NCBI GenBank assembly: GCA_002716945.1 | Contig: PBCF01000003.1 | Span: 18,937-82,936 of the forward strand | Source of the DNA: Gammaproteobacteria bacterium | Lineage (GTDB): Bacteria > Pseudomonadota > Gammaproteobacteria > GCA-002705445 > GCA-002716945 | Direction: 5' to 3' | Length of the DNA: 64,000 nt | In this document: in pieces, positions 1 through 10,944 of the stretch | Position numbering within the stretch: position 1 is the first letter of the stretch | Layout of the letters: every line of letters starts with the position of its first letter | Translations under genes and position numbers: made by a program | The notes under the pieces: generated by a model | What the model was told of the DNA's origin: nothing | Database searches by the model: none | What the model saw: the letters and a program-made list of their open reading frames with translations, nothing else

Positions 1-129
1 TAGACAGTATAGTCAGTATACCTCGAATCAACAAAAAAAAGATAACAATTAAATAAATATTTTATTTTATTGTATACAAGCTCTCCCCATAAGCAGTATA
101 ATGTTTATGAATGCCGAACAGGGGGCAAC

Positions 130-357
130 ATGAAAAACTTAAAATTAATGGGTATCGCAATGTTGACTGTTATATTGACGTCTTGTGGTGGTGTAGGAAC
201 ACCTCCAAGTCAGTATACGGCTAAAATTTATCCAATAGAGAATGATTTCGAAAGCTATGAAACACATGGCCCGTTCTCTTCAAGAGATGAATGCACAGCT
301 AAAGCTCAAGAGATGAACGCTGCTGCATATGCTTGCGAACCTCATTCAGCGAAATAA
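130..357 (+). CDS. Small lipoprotein, unknown function
   Basis: MKNLKLMGIAMLTVILTSCGG: signal peptide with lipobox LTSC. Internal ATG at 130 preferred over the ORF-track start at 70. Confidence 0.65.
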   Translation: MKNLKLMGIAMLTVILTSCGGVGTPPSQYTAKIYPIENDFESYETHGPFSSRDECTAKAQEMNAAAYACEPHSAK

Positions 358-374
358 TTGCAATTATTTTGAAT

Positions 375-404
375 AAACCACCCCTTTTTTGGGGTGGTTT
401 TTAC
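375..404 (+). terminator. Rho-independent terminator of the lipoprotein gene
   Basis: ACCACCCC-TTTTTT-GGGGTGGT perfect 8-bp stem followed by TTTT. Confidence 0.85.
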
Positions 405-454
405 TGTAAATTTTTACTATAAATAAATACAAAAAAACTATATGATGAACATAT

Positions 455-694
455 ATGCATAAGGATAACTGTCATTTCTATCCAACAACTTTTCAACATG
501 ACGATCATAGCCATCAATGTGGTTGCGTAAAATGTTATATCACTAGCGTCATTACTCTACCTATATTTGAATTCGTTTGGTTATATGATTGTTATTCTCA
601 ATCATTCAATGTCTTTAACTTAGATAAAAACACACTACATTCATTTAATCTTTATATTTTATCTAATCCACGATCACCACCATTTTCTTTATAA
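455..694 (+). CDS. Possible His/Cys-rich small ORF upstream of a ZnuD-like receptor
   Basis: 79-aa ORF starting MHKDNCHFYPTTFQHDDHSHQCGCVKCY; no strong SD; may be leader sequence only. Confidence 0.25.
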   Translation: MHKDNCHFYPTTFQHDDHSHQCGCVKCYITSVITLPIFEFVWLYDCYSQSFNVFNLDKNTLHSFNLYILSNPRSPPFSL

Positions 695-735
695 ATACTA
701 CTTACATAAAAAAATAATTTATAAAGGAGATTAAA

Positions 736-2685
736 ATGTATAAATATACATTACTAATTCCTCTTTTAGTTGTATGTTCAAGCGTCTCATTTGGTGAGAC
801 CACAAGTGATGTAAATGTATCTTCACCTATATTTACTAACTCCATATATGAGAGTAAATATCCATCTCATGCAATTAATAAAGAGGAAATAAATACCTAT
901 CAAAGTATAGGTAGCAATTTAAAGAAGTATTCAGGCATATCTAATGCTGATTATGGTAATGCTATAGGTCAACCTGTGATACGTGGATTGACAGGTGATA
1001 GGACTAGAGTACTCTCAGATGGTATTCAATTAAATGACCTCAGTCATATTAGCGCTGATCATGCTAATAATGTAAACTTAAATAATATTTCATTTATTGA
1101 AGTTATAAAAGGACCCTCTTCTCTATTTAGTTATGGAGCTACAAGCGGCGGAATTATAAACGTAGTTTCAGATATAATTTCAAATGCAAAATATGATAGT
1201 TTATTTAAGATAGATTATTTAACGATAAATAATGGGTATGGACATAATCTTCTAATCAAGGAACATTTGCTAAATACAAATTTATTTTTTTCTTTTAGTA
1301 ATAAACACCTAGATAATTATAGTCTTCCAGATGGCGCATTATTTGAGGAAGGCGTTAAGAAAAAAACAAAATCTAATTCAGATTATAAAAACCAAAATTT
1401 CAAACTAGGGTTATCCTTCCCAAGAGAATGGGGATATTTTGGTATAACGTTTGAAAATACTGACGGTGTTTATGGAATACCATTCCATGCTGAAGAGGAA
1501 GAGGAGCATGAGGAAGAGGAGGAACATAGAATTTTCTCAAAAGTAGAATCTGAGACTTATACCTTGAAAGGAAAATATAATCATCCTATTTTCTTTAATT
1601 CTATTGATTATTTCTATAAAGATTCTAATTATTTCTTAAAAGAGCATGAAGAAGATGGATCTGCATCTTTAAATAATAATAGTAAAGAACTTTCTATTAA
1701 ATTTGATTTAGATAATGAAAGATTCGAAAGAAAATTACTCATGCAATATAATCATAGGAAATCTCCGATGACGAACGCATATCTTCCTTCATCAGAATCT
1801 TATGAAAGATCTGTTTCTTATTTTACTAGAACAAAAAACAAATCATATGAAATTGATTTTGCTGGAAGATATGATTCTAATGTTAGATATACTCGAGAAA
1901 CTCAACGCTACGGAGATACATCTTTAAGTTTTGCAACAAGCTATTCGAGTAAGCTAAATACATCTCTTTTCTATACTGTTGGGTATGCTCACACATCAAG
2001 AAGCCCGGCCATATCAGAATTATTTGCTAATGGCTCACATGGTCCTACTCAAAGATTTGAAAGAGGAGATAGTAAACTGAACAGGGAAGTCTCAAGAAAT
2101 ATTGAACTTGGTCTGCAATATAATGTTAATGATATTGACATAGTTTTTAATTTATACAGAAATAATATCAATGATTACATTTTCTTAGCCGATCAATCTA
2201 CTTCAACTAATGGCAAAACTGATGCTAATTGGAGTCAAAAGAATGCTGTCTTTCAAGGCTTTGAAGTGTCTGTATCTAAAGAATACATCACTGATAATGG
2301 TATTATTGAAATAAAATTAAGTAGAGATGATATTTCTGCAACCTTCGATGATAATACGTATGTCCCAAGAATAACACCAGCGAGAAACATCCTCTCAGCT
2401 AAGTATAATGATAGTGATAATACTCAATACTCATTAAACTTAATTCATGCTGAATCACAGGGAGATTTCTCATCAATTGAAAAAAAGACAAACTCTTACG
2501 TCAACCTAAGCGCTGGAGTGACTAAGATATTTCCAATAGGCACTAATCAAAATCTTACTTTAGATATTCATGCTAACAATCTTCTAAATAAAACTATAAG
2601 AAATCATGAATCATTCGTTAAAGATAATGTCCCTACACCAGGTGCACAATTTGGAATGTTTTTAAGCTTTGATTACGATTATTAA
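736..2685 (+). CDS. TonB-dependent receptor, ZnuD-like (probable zinc uptake)
   Basis: Plug motifs GQPVIRGLTGDRTRVLSDGIQLNDLSHISADHANNVN..EVIKGPSSLFSYGATSGGIINVVSD; acidic/His loop HAEEEEEHEEEEEHR; C-terminal aromatic YDY. Confidence 0.85.
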   Translation: MYKYTLLIPLLVVCSSVSFGETTSDVNVSSPIFTNSIYESKYPSHAINKEEINTYQSIGSNLKKYSGISNADYGNAIGQPVIRGLTGDRTRVLSDGIQLNDLSHISADHANNVNLNNISFIEVIKGPSSLFSYGATSGGIINVVSDIISNAKYDSLFKIDYLTINNGYGHNLLIKEHLLNTNLFFSFSNKHLDNYSLPDGALFEEGVKKKTKSNSDYKNQNFKLGLSFPREWGYFGITFENTDGVYGIPFHAEEEEEHEEEEEHRIFSKVESETYTLKGKYNHPIFFNSIDYFYKDSNYFLKEHEEDGSASLNNNSKELSIKFDLDNERFERKLLMQYNHRKSPMTNAYLPSSESYERSVSYFTRTKNKSYEIDFAGRYDSNVRYTRETQRYGDTSLSFATSYSSKLNTSLFYTVGYAHTSRSPAISELFANGSHGPTQRFERGDSKLNREVSRNIELGLQYNVNDIDIVFNLYRNNINDYIFLADQSTSTNGKTDANWSQKNAVFQGFEVSVSKEYITDNGIIEIKLSRDDISATFDDNTYVPRITPARNILSAKYNDSDNTQYSLNLIHAESQGDFSSIEKKTNSYVNLSAGVTKIFPIGTNQNLTLDIHANNLLNKTIRNHESFVKDNVPTPGAQFGMFLSFDYDY

Positions 2686-2744
2686 TTTAGATACATCTAT
2701 ATGAGTGTTCATAAGACTATATACCGAGTGAACACTCATTTATC

Positions 2745-3596
2745 TCAATATTGATTTATATAGTCATTCATAATCTTATATGCGTCTAAAGTAAATTTTC
2801 CTACTTTGCCTGACCCAATTGATATATCATCAATGGTCACAATTGGAACTACCGGATTTGTAGAGCTTGAGCACCAGATTTCTTGAGCACTTAAAACTTC
2901 TTCTTTAGAAATATCACACTCTGATACCTCGATTGTATTTTTTCTAAGTAAGTCTATTAATAGATTTCTCGTAACTCCTGATAACAATTTATAACTCAGT
3001 TTTGGAGTCTTGATGATATCTTTTGACAGAATAAATACATTACTTGCAGAACCTTCTGTGAGTTTATTATCTCTTATGAGAATAGCCTCATATCTATTCA
3101 TTTTGGTTGCTAAATTCTTTAGCATTACATTTGCAAGCAATGACGTAGATTTTATATTAGCTTTAGTCCATCTATAGTCATCTTGAATACATGCTGTAAA
3201 TCCTTTTTCTATTTCAGACACACAATATTTTTTATATGGCTGCCCCATTATCAGAACTGTTGGTTTGTTGTTTTTATCAAAAATATGTTGACGTGCCTTA
3301 TCAACACCTCTAGTAATTTGAATATATATAGAATGTTCTTTGTATTGATTAACAGATATGAGCTCATTAATGGCATCATTAATTTCAGAAAAGTTTATTT
3401 GCTCTTTTGTAATACCAATTAAATTTAAACTAATTTCCAATCTATCTAAATGTTGATCCAAAAGAAAAGGCTTTGATTTATAAACTGGAATCAATTCATA
3501 TACTCCATCACCAAAAAGGAAACCTCTGTCCATTACTGAAATTTTTGCTTCTTCTGAAGGGAAAAAAGATCCATTCAAATACAGTATTTCTTGCAT
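2745..3596 (-). CDS. dat: D-amino-acid transaminase (class IV PLP aminotransferase)
   Basis: YLNGSFFPSEEAKISVMDRGFLFGDGVYELIPVY and LTEGSASNVFIL motifs. Confidence 0.85.
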   Translation of the reverse strand: MQEILYLNGSFFPSEEAKISVMDRGFLFGDGVYELIPVYKSKPFLLDQHLDRLEISLNLIGITKEQINFSEINDAINELISVNQYKEHSIYIQITRGVDKARQHIFDKNNKPTVLIMGQPYKKYCVSEIEKGFTACIQDDYRWTKANIKSTSLLANVMLKNLATKMNRYEAILIRDNKLTEGSASNVFILSKDIIKTPKLSYKLLSGVTRNLLIDLLRKNTIEVSECDISKEEVLSAQEIWCSSSTNPVVPIVTIDDISIGSGKVGKFTLDAYKIMNDYINQY

Positions 3597-3601
3597 ATTT
3601 T

Positions 3602-4732
3602 TTATTTAATAAAAGAATCTATTGTTCTTCTTAACATATTTCCAGTTTTGATATCTTGGAGAGCTACTAACTTCGCCGTGCTTAAAGTTTTATTTTTTAA
3701 CTTAATTGCAATAAATCCTACAACGTCATTTTTAGCAACTGGGGCAGTTAATTTTTTATCAATTATAAATTCTTTTGTGATATTTTTATATTGTCTTCTT
3801 GGTATAGAAATAAAATAATCCTCAGTAAAACCTACTGGCAGCATTGTTTCATCTCCTGCATATACTCTTGCTTTATGTACTTCTACATCTTTTTTAAAAA
3901 CTTTATGAGTTTCAAAAAATCTAAAACCATATTCCAAAAGAGATTTTGATACTTGAATTCTCTGTCCTGGATTTTTTGCCCCTAAAACAACTGAAATAAG
4001 TCTTCTACCCCCGCGTTTTGATGAACTGGCTAAACAATAACCGGCCTTCTTGGTAAATCCTGTTTTTATTCCATCTACAGAATCATCCATATGCATTAGT
4101 TTATTTCTGGAGTATTGTTTGATTTCATTAAATATATATTCTTTTTGTCGATACATTTTATAATATCGAGGAAAGTCCTTAATTAAAGCTCGAGACAAAA
4201 TCGCAATATCTCTCGATGTCGTATAGAGTTGTTTGTCTGGTAAACCTGTCGAATTTGCATAATTAGTATTATTTAAATTCATACTTTGTGCTGTCTGATT
4301 CATATAATTCACGAAAGTTTCTTCATCACCAGAAATGTATTCAGCTAATGCTACACTGGCATCATTTCCAGAACTTACAATGACACCTTTAAGTAAATCT
4401 GAAACTTTTACTTTTTTCCCTACTTCTATAAACATTTTAGACCCACCCATCTTCCATGCCTTTTTACTAATAACAACTTCATCATCCATACTAATTGCTT
4501 TATCTTTTAATTCAGTAAAGGCTAAATATGATGTCATTATTTTAGTGATACTTGCTGGTGGAAGCATTAAATCAGGATTTTTAGAAGCTATGATCATACC
4601 ACTGTCATAATCCATAAGAACATAGGAGCTGATTTTTGGATTTGGAGCTTTAGGTATAGGCCCCGCAACTGAAAATGTAGTACCAATAAAACTGACTGTG
4701 GTTAATAAAAATAAAATTTTTGTAAATTTCAT
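3602..4732 (-). CDS. dacA: D-alanyl-D-alanine carboxypeptidase (PBP5/6 family)
   Basis: SxxK PPASITKIM, SGN motif VSSGNDASVALAE, KTG motif DGIKTGFTKKAGYC; signal peptide. Confidence 0.92.
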   Translation of the reverse strand: MKFTKILFLLTTVSFIGTTFSVAGPIPKAPNPKISSYVLMDYDSGMIIASKNPDLMLPPASITKIMTSYLAFTELKDKAISMDDEVVISKKAWKMGGSKMFIEVGKKVKVSDLLKGVIVSSGNDASVALAEYISGDEETFVNYMNQTAQSMNLNNTNYANSTGLPDKQLYTTSRDIAILSRALIKDFPRYYKMYRQKEYIFNEIKQYSRNKLMHMDDSVDGIKTGFTKKAGYCLASSSKRGGRRLISVVLGAKNPGQRIQVSKSLLEYGFRFFETHKVFKKDVEVHKARVYAGDETMLPVGFTEDYFISIPRRQYKNITKEFIIDKKLTAPVAKNDVVGFIAIKLKNKTLSTAKLVALQDIKTGNMLRRTIDSFIK

Positions 4733-4776
4733 ATTCTTTAATATTTGTTTGTGATTATATCACATATTATAATTTT

Positions 4777-5805
4777 CTAGTTCTGTTTTATCTTATATGA
4801 TTTGATATTTTCTCCGAGAAAATAAACTGCTAGCGCGTAAAGCCTACTTCTATTGTATCGTGTTATAGCATAAAAATTTTTATGCCCAAAACTATAAACA
4901 TTTCCACTTAACTCTTGTCTTGCAATAACTGAAATCAGATTGTTTTCATAAATATGCTCATTAGAATTTATGTTCTTTTCTTTAAAAAACTTATATCTAG
5001 TATGTGGTTTGTAAGATTTTTTTGATATATCATGCACGAATTCAGCGGAATCTTCATCAAATATCATTCGAGATAATATTAAATCATTTTTCTTCCAACC
5101 ATGTTTTTTTAAATAATTTGCAACACTGCCTATTACATCAGCATTCGAATTCCACAAATCAACTTTGTTATCATTATCAAAATCAATAGCATAATTTCTA
5201 TAACTGCTCGATATAAACTGTGGCTTGCCCAAGGCACCTGCATAAGATCCTTTGATTTTCGAAGGATTAAGATTATTTTCATCGCACAATAATAAGAAAT
5301 TAATCAATTCAGATTTAAAAAACTTTGCTCTCCTTCCTTTGTTCGGACCTAAGGATAGAGATGCTAGTGTATCAAAGGTTTTGAAACTTCCTGTTCTCTG
5401 TCCGAATTTAGTTTCAATACCAATAATAGCTGTGATAATTTCAGGCGGTACCCCAAAAACTTTATATGCCTTATTTAAAATTTGTTTATTTTCATTCCAA
5501 AATTTTCTTCCTTGTTTTATGTGGCTTATATTTACAAAAAGATTTTTATAATTTGTGCAATTGATATCTGTTGTATTACAACCGTTCCAAGTCAAAGTTC
5601 TTTCAGGGGCTTTTTTAAAAAATTTCTTTAATCTAGATTCTGTTTTGACCTTATTAAAAAGGTTTTTTAATTTTTTTCGATCATACGCATGCTTATCATA
5701 CATATAATTAATAAATTCATTTACTTCCGAGGTCTCATAAGTGCTAGACGCATATATTGATGAAATATAGAAAGACAAAATAAATATAAACAAAAGTCTT
5801 ACCAT
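4777..5805 (-). CDS. mltB: Lytic murein transglycosylase B
   Basis: IIGIETKFGQRTGSFKTFDTLASL and SYAGALGKPQFISSSYRNYAIDFDNDNKVDLWNSNADVIGSVANYLKKHGW. Confidence 0.9.
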   Translation of the reverse strand: MVRLLFIFILSFYISSIYASSTYETSEVNEFINYMYDKHAYDRKKLKNLFNKVKTESRLKKFFKKAPERTLTWNGCNTTDINCTNYKNLFVNISHIKQGRKFWNENKQILNKAYKVFGVPPEIITAIIGIETKFGQRTGSFKTFDTLASLSLGPNKGRRAKFFKSELINFLLLCDENNLNPSKIKGSYAGALGKPQFISSSYRNYAIDFDNDNKVDLWNSNADVIGSVANYLKKHGWKKNDLILSRMIFDEDSAEFVHDISKKSYKPHTRYKFFKEKNINSNEHIYENNLISVIARQELSGNVYSFGHKNFYAITRYNRSRLYALAVYFLGENIKSYKIKQN

Positions 5806-5806
5806 A

Positions 5807-6928
5807 TTATTTCCTTAAAATTCTTTGATGAGATTTTACAGACATTATTATTCCAAGTGCAGCAAATACAGTTACCATGGACGTTCCTCCATAGCTCATA
5901 AAGGGTAGTGGCGCACCAACAACTGGCAATATACCAATTACCATTCCAATATTTACAATTACGTAAAGAAAAATTGTTAAACTCAACGTACCAGATAATA
6001 TTCTTGAAAAATTATCTGTAGCTTTTATGGAAATGCTTAATCCTCTTAATACAATAAAAAGATATAAAAACATCAAAATCAAAATTCCAATAAACCCAAA
6101 TTCTTCACCAAAAGCAGAAAATATAAAATCTGTATGATTTTCAGGTAAAAATTCTAATTTCGATTGAGTACCATTCATGTATCCTTTTCCAAATAAACCC
6201 CCAGAACCAAGTGCTATTTTAGATTGAATTAAATGATAACCAGTTCCTAGTGGATCAGATTCTGGTTCAAAGAAGGTTAAAATTCTTTGTTTTTGGTATT
6301 CGTGAAGGTTATACCATAAAATTGGTAAAGTGGCGGTTAATAGTACTGTTGATCCAATAAAGAATCTTATCGACATTCCTCCCAATAAAATTGCTATCAC
6401 ACCTGACATTCCTATCAATAACGCAGTGCCTAAATCTGGTTGTTTCATAATCAAAAACATTGGAATAAGTATTATTAATGACGCGATAACCAAATATTTA
6501 AACCTGGGCGGCAAAGGTTTATCATAATAATAAGAAGCTAACATTAGTGGCACGAATATCTTCATAAGTTCAGATGGTTGAAATCTAATAAAATATAAAT
6601 CTAACCATCTATCCGCACTTTTTCCTACTCCAAACAATAAAACCAATATCAGTAATAAAAGACAAATATAATACAACCCAGGTGCAAATAATCTAAAAGT
6701 GTCGGGATGTATTTGTGCCAAAAAAACCATCGCTGTCAAACCAACTAGAACTCTGATTATCTGTTTCATAACCAAGCTCGTATCTCCATATGAAATACTA
6801 TAAATAGTGATCACTCCAACAAAAACAATTATCATGACAACCACAAATAGTTTGGTATCAATTTTTAAAAAATTACTTATTCCAGAAACAACTCTACTCG
6901 TGTCATTAGGGTTAGAAAGTCTTATCAT
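5807..6928 (-). CDS. rodA: Rod-shape determining SEDS protein RodA
   Basis: Multi-TM; FIRFQPSELMKI, KQPDLGTALLI, LPENHTDFIFSAFGEEFGF, MSYGGTSMV. Confidence 0.95.
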   Translation of the reverse strand: MIRLSNPNDTSRVVSGISNFLKIDTKLFVVVMIIVFVGVITIYSISYGDTSLVMKQIIRVLVGLTAMVFLAQIHPDTFRLFAPGLYYICLLLLILVLLFGVGKSADRWLDLYFIRFQPSELMKIFVPLMLASYYYDKPLPPRFKYLVIASLIILIPMFLIMKQPDLGTALLIGMSGVIAILLGGMSIRFFIGSTVLLTATLPILWYNLHEYQKQRILTFFEPESDPLGTGYHLIQSKIALGSGGLFGKGYMNGTQSKLEFLPENHTDFIFSAFGEEFGFIGILILMFLYLFIVLRGLSISIKATDNFSRILSGTLSLTIFLYVIVNIGMVIGILPVVGAPLPFMSYGGTSMVTVFAALGIIMSVKSHQRILRK

Positions 6929-8826
6929 TTCTTAGCAACCTCACTGGCTTGTTTGAAATATTTATTAATTATATCTCTAGCAATAGGTGCTGCAACAGAA
7001 GAACCTCCGCCACCATTTTCAACTATTACAGATACAACTATTTCTGGATTTTCATAAGGGGCAAAACTAATAAATAATGCATGGTCTTGGAGTTCTTTAG
7101 CGCCTAATTTTCCTTTATCAAGCGAATAAACTTGTGCCGTACCAGTCTTACCAGCTATTTCAATATTTTTGACTTTATTTAAATGCGCTGCTGTTCCAAC
7201 GCCAGATTGGTTTACAACTCTCCACATGGCTCTATTAACAACATCTAAATTTTCTAATTCCATAGGAACCGAAATTCTATTCTGATCATAATTATAGTTA
7301 TTAATTTGATCTGTTATTATGTTGTGACTTCTCAAAAACAAGTGAGGGACAAATGTCTCACCTTTCCCAGCCAAAATAGATGTTGCAACAGCTAATTGAA
7401 TAGGTGTTGTTAACATATAACCTTGTCCAATACCAATATTAAGTGTCTCACCTGGATACCAAGGCAATTGTTTGGTTTTTCTTTTCCAATCACGATCTGG
7501 CATTAATCCTGATGATTCGCTATATAAATCGATATATGTCTTTCTACCAAATCCATATTTGGGTAATTTGGTACTCAACATATCTATACCAGTAACTTCA
7601 GCAAGTCTATAAAAAAATACATCACATGATTGTGTAATCGAATATGCCAAATCCGAATCTCCATGTCCTTCTTTTTTCCAACATTTGAATGGTCTTTTGT
7701 GATTCTTTAATTTATATTTACCACCACAAAATACTGATGTTGTTTTTGTAAAAATATTTTCATCTAATGCTATTAGCCCAACAAATGGTTTGATAGTTGA
7801 GCCTGGTGGATATAAACCTGCAATAGAACGATTGATTAAAGGTTTATCTTTCCGGCTTATTAATTTTTTATAATCTTTGGTTGTAAGTTTCTTTGTGAAC
7901 AGATTTGTGTCATACCCTGGTGCACTAACCATTGCCAATATATCTCCATTATTTGGATTCATTACTATTACAGAGCCTGCTTTATCTTTCATTTGTTCGT
8001 AAGCATAAATTTGTAAGTCTAAATCAATGGTAAGATGAATATCTAAGCCACGTTCTGGATCGGATTTATCTATTATTCGTACAACTTCACCTTGAGCATT
8101 TGTTTCTAATCTTTCATAGCCAGGCTTTCCTACTAATAAATTTTGATAAAATTTCTCCACACCAAGTTTGCCAACTTCCGTCATTCCTTCTCGGATATCT
8201 ATGACACCAGATTCAATATCACTTTCAGATAACTTTGCAATATACCCTACAACATGTGCAAGAGCTTCTGGATGATTATAAATTCTCTTTGATACTGGTG
8301 TTATCTCTAACTCTGGAACAATATGTTGATCAACCGAGATTTGAGAAAATTCCTTTAGAGATATATTTTCCGTAATAACAACATCTTTAAGTCTTCTATT
8401 TTTAAATTGTTTTTTTATAATTTCCATTTTCTCATTCGAAAGTTTTAATAATTTTTGAATATTTTTATAAAATAAGTCGATATCATTTACTCTCTCTTTT
8501 TTAACTATCAAATCGAAAGTATTATAATTCTCTGCAAGAGTCTTGCCATGGCGATCTAGAATCAACCCCCTAAATGCTTGGATTGGTCTTATTTTGATTC
8601 TATTATCTTCGGCTTTCACTAGATAATATTCATGTTCTGAAACTTGTAGCTGATACAGTTTAGATATATATGTTCCAAACACAAAAATTACTAAAACAAT
8701 AGCAATTATTACTCTGCTACTGTGTGATTTTCTTTCTTCATCAGAATCGCTCATCCTATCCCAACCATATTTTTCTTCTATATTGAGCCTTTTTCTGATA
8801 GAGTCTTTTCGAGCTTTAGTACTCAT
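6925..8826 (-). CDS. mrdA: Penicillin-binding protein 2
   Basis: PGSTIKPF (SxxK), SCD, AGKTGTAQ (KTG); 4-bp overlap with rodA. Confidence 0.95.
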   Translation of the reverse strand: MSTKARKDSIRKRLNIEEKYGWDRMSDSDEERKSHSSRVIIAIVLVIFVFGTYISKLYQLQVSEHEYYLVKAEDNRIKIRPIQAFRGLILDRHGKTLAENYNTFDLIVKKERVNDIDLFYKNIQKLLKLSNEKMEIIKKQFKNRRLKDVVITENISLKEFSQISVDQHIVPELEITPVSKRIYNHPEALAHVVGYIAKLSESDIESGVIDIREGMTEVGKLGVEKFYQNLLVGKPGYERLETNAQGEVVRIIDKSDPERGLDIHLTIDLDLQIYAYEQMKDKAGSVIVMNPNNGDILAMVSAPGYDTNLFTKKLTTKDYKKLISRKDKPLINRSIAGLYPPGSTIKPFVGLIALDENIFTKTTSVFCGGKYKLKNHKRPFKCWKKEGHGDSDLAYSITQSCDVFFYRLAEVTGIDMLSTKLPKYGFGRKTYIDLYSESSGLMPDRDWKRKTKQLPWYPGETLNIGIGQGYMLTTPIQLAVATSILAGKGETFVPHLFLRSHNIITDQINNYNYDQNRISVPMELENLDVVNRAMWRVVNQSGVGTAAHLNKVKNIEIAGKTGTAQVYSLDKGKLGAKELQDHALFISFAPYENPEIVVSVIVENGGGGSSVAAPIARDIINKYFKQASEVAKK

Positions 8827-8882
8827 CTGTCTAATTATATGTAGACTTCTGTTAAAAAAATATAAAAAATGGAGAAAATTAT

Positions 8883-10922
8883 ATGATTACAATCAATTTC
8901 AGCTTTATACCAATATTATTAGGCATATCAGGGCTTATAGCCGCATTTGCATTATATAGATATATTCTTAGTTTCCCGACTGGAGAAGGTAAAATTCTCG
9001 AAATTTCAGAAGAAATACATCTAGGGGCTATGTCATTTATTAAAAAAGAATATTCAATACTGTTTTTATTTGCATTGGTTCTAATTTTTGGAATTTATTA
9101 TGGTTTAGGTTTTGATAGTACAATTGCATTCATTGTTGGGGCTTTAACATCATCGCTAGCAGGTTTTATTGGAATGTATACTTCTACTAAAGCTAATGTT
9201 AGAGCTACAAATGCCGCACATACAGAAGGAATGAACAGAAGTTTAACTGTTGCATTTTTTGGTGGATCCATAATGGGATTGACCGTTGCAGCAATGGGAT
9301 TAGTAGGTTTAGGAATATTATATTTTTTATATGGCCAAAATCCAGCTACAGCATCTGTAATTCATGGATTTGGAATGGGGGCGTCGACAGTTGCTTTGTT
9401 CTCAAGAGTAGGTGGAGGAATATTTACTAAATGTGCAGATGTAGGTGCTGATTTAGTTGGAAAAGTTGAAGCAGGAATCCCTGAAGATGATCCTAGAAAT
9501 CCTGGAGTGATTGCTGATAACGTAGGTGATAATGTTGGGGATGTTGCTGGAATGGGTTCAGATATCTTTGAATCATATTGTGGTTCAATAATTGCCTCAA
9601 TAGCTATAGCTTCGACACTGAATATAGTTTTAGTTGAACAGTTAGGTTTGAGATCTAATTTAATGTTTCTTCCTTTGGCTTTGGCTTCGATTGGAATTGT
9701 TTGTTCTTTATTAGGAATTCTTTTAGTAAAAATCTTATCAGATTCATCGTCAAGTAATGTAAATGTCAGCACTGCATTAAGAAGTGGAACATTTGCAGCT
9801 TCTATTGTCTTCATATTAGCAGCATATTTTATAATAAGTTTTCTTAATTTGAATTCTGATTTGTGGGTTGCAGTTTTAGCCGGTTCTGTTGGAGGGGTTA
9901 TTATAGGACTTACAACAGAATTTTATACAGGCGGTGAACCAGTCAGAAAAATTGCAAATCAAGGTAAAACTGGTCCTGCAACTATAATCACTACTGGATT
10001 ATCCGTAGGAATGGAATCAGTAGTGATCCCTATACTATCAATTGTAAGCATTATATTTATTTCGAATATTTTTGCTGGTTTATATGGGGTTGCAATTGCA
10101 GCAGTAGGTATGCTTGCAACGGTAGGAATAACCATGGCTATAGACGCATATGGTCCAGTTGCAGATAATGCTGGGGGTATAGCAGAAATGGCTGGGTTAG
10201 GCGAAGAAACTAGAAAAATTACGGATAGTCTAGATCAAGTAGGCAATACAACTGCAGCAATTGGTAAAGGTTTTGCAATTGGCGCAGCAGCATTAGCAGC
10301 ATTAGCTATAATTACAGCATTTATAGAAGAAGTGAATCATACCAGAATGGAACAAGGCAGAGAAGCTGTGGAACTACTTCTTACAAATACAAATGTTTTA
10401 ATAGGATTATTTTTAGGCGGAATGATTCCATATTTAGTTGGTTCTTTAACTATTAAAGCTGTAGGAGATGCAGCTTATGAGATGATTAATGAAATAAGAA
10501 GACAATTTAAAGAAATTCCGGGACTATTAGAAGGTACCGGTAAACCAGACAATAGTCGTTGCGTTGAAATTGCAACGGCAGCAGCCATTAAGAGAATGGT
10601 ATTACCTGGAGCGATTGCAGTATTCTCACCTGTCATTATTGGTTTTGGTTTTGGTGCAGAAATGCTTGGTGGTCTTTTGGGTGGCGGTTTAATAAGTTGT
10701 GTTTTATTGGCATTAACAATGTCTAATGCTGGTGGTGCGTGGGATAACGCAAAAAAATTTATTGAACAAGGTAATCTAGGCGGCAAGGGATCTGAAACCC
10801 ATAAAGCTGCTGTTGTAGGTGACACTGTTGGCGATCCGTTAAAAGATACATCTGGGCCATCAATGAATATATTGATAAATGTAATGGCTATAGTAAGTCT
10901 TGTTATAGCGCCTTTGTTATAA
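8883..10922 (+). CDS. hppA: Membrane-bound ion-translocating pyrophosphatase, K+-dependent type
   Basis: [80 protein letters not shown] (A/G at the K+-dependence positions). Confidence 0.96.
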   Translation: MITINFSFIPILLGISGLIAAFALYRYILSFPTGEGKILEISEEIHLGAMSFIKKEYSILFLFALVLIFGIYYGLGFDSTIAFIVGALTSSLAGFIGMYTSTKANVRATNAAHTEGMNRSLTVAFFGGSIMGLTVAAMGLVGLGILYFLYGQNPATASVIHGFGMGASTVALFSRVGGGIFTKCADVGADLVGKVEAGIPEDDPRNPGVIADNVGDNVGDVAGMGSDIFESYCGSIIASIAIASTLNIVLVEQLGLRSNLMFLPLALASIGIVCSLLGILLVKILSDSSSSNVNVSTALRSGTFAASIVFILAAYFIISFLNLNSDLWVAVLAGSVGGVIIGLTTEFYTGGEPVRKIANQGKTGPATIITTGLSVGMESVVIPILSIVSIIFISNIFAGLYGVAIAAVGMLATVGITMAIDAYGPVADNAGGIAEMAGLGEETRKITDSLDQVGNTTAAIGKGFAIGAAALAALAIITAFIEEVNHTRMEQGREAVELLLTNTNVLIGLFLGGMIPYLVGSLTIKAVGDAAYEMINEIRRQFKEIPGLLEGTGKPDNSRCVEIATAAAIKRMVLPGAIAVFSPVIIGFGFGAEMLGGLLGGGLISCVLLALTMSNAGGAWDNAKKFIEQGNLGGKGSETHKAAVVGDTVGDPLKDTSGPSMNILINVMAIVSLVIAPLL

Positions 10923-10944
10923 ATTATTATAGGAGTAAACATTT

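Noticed and set aside
9362-9814. 150-aa minus-strand ORF within hppA
   Set aside because: Antisense shadow ORF of the pyrophosphatase.
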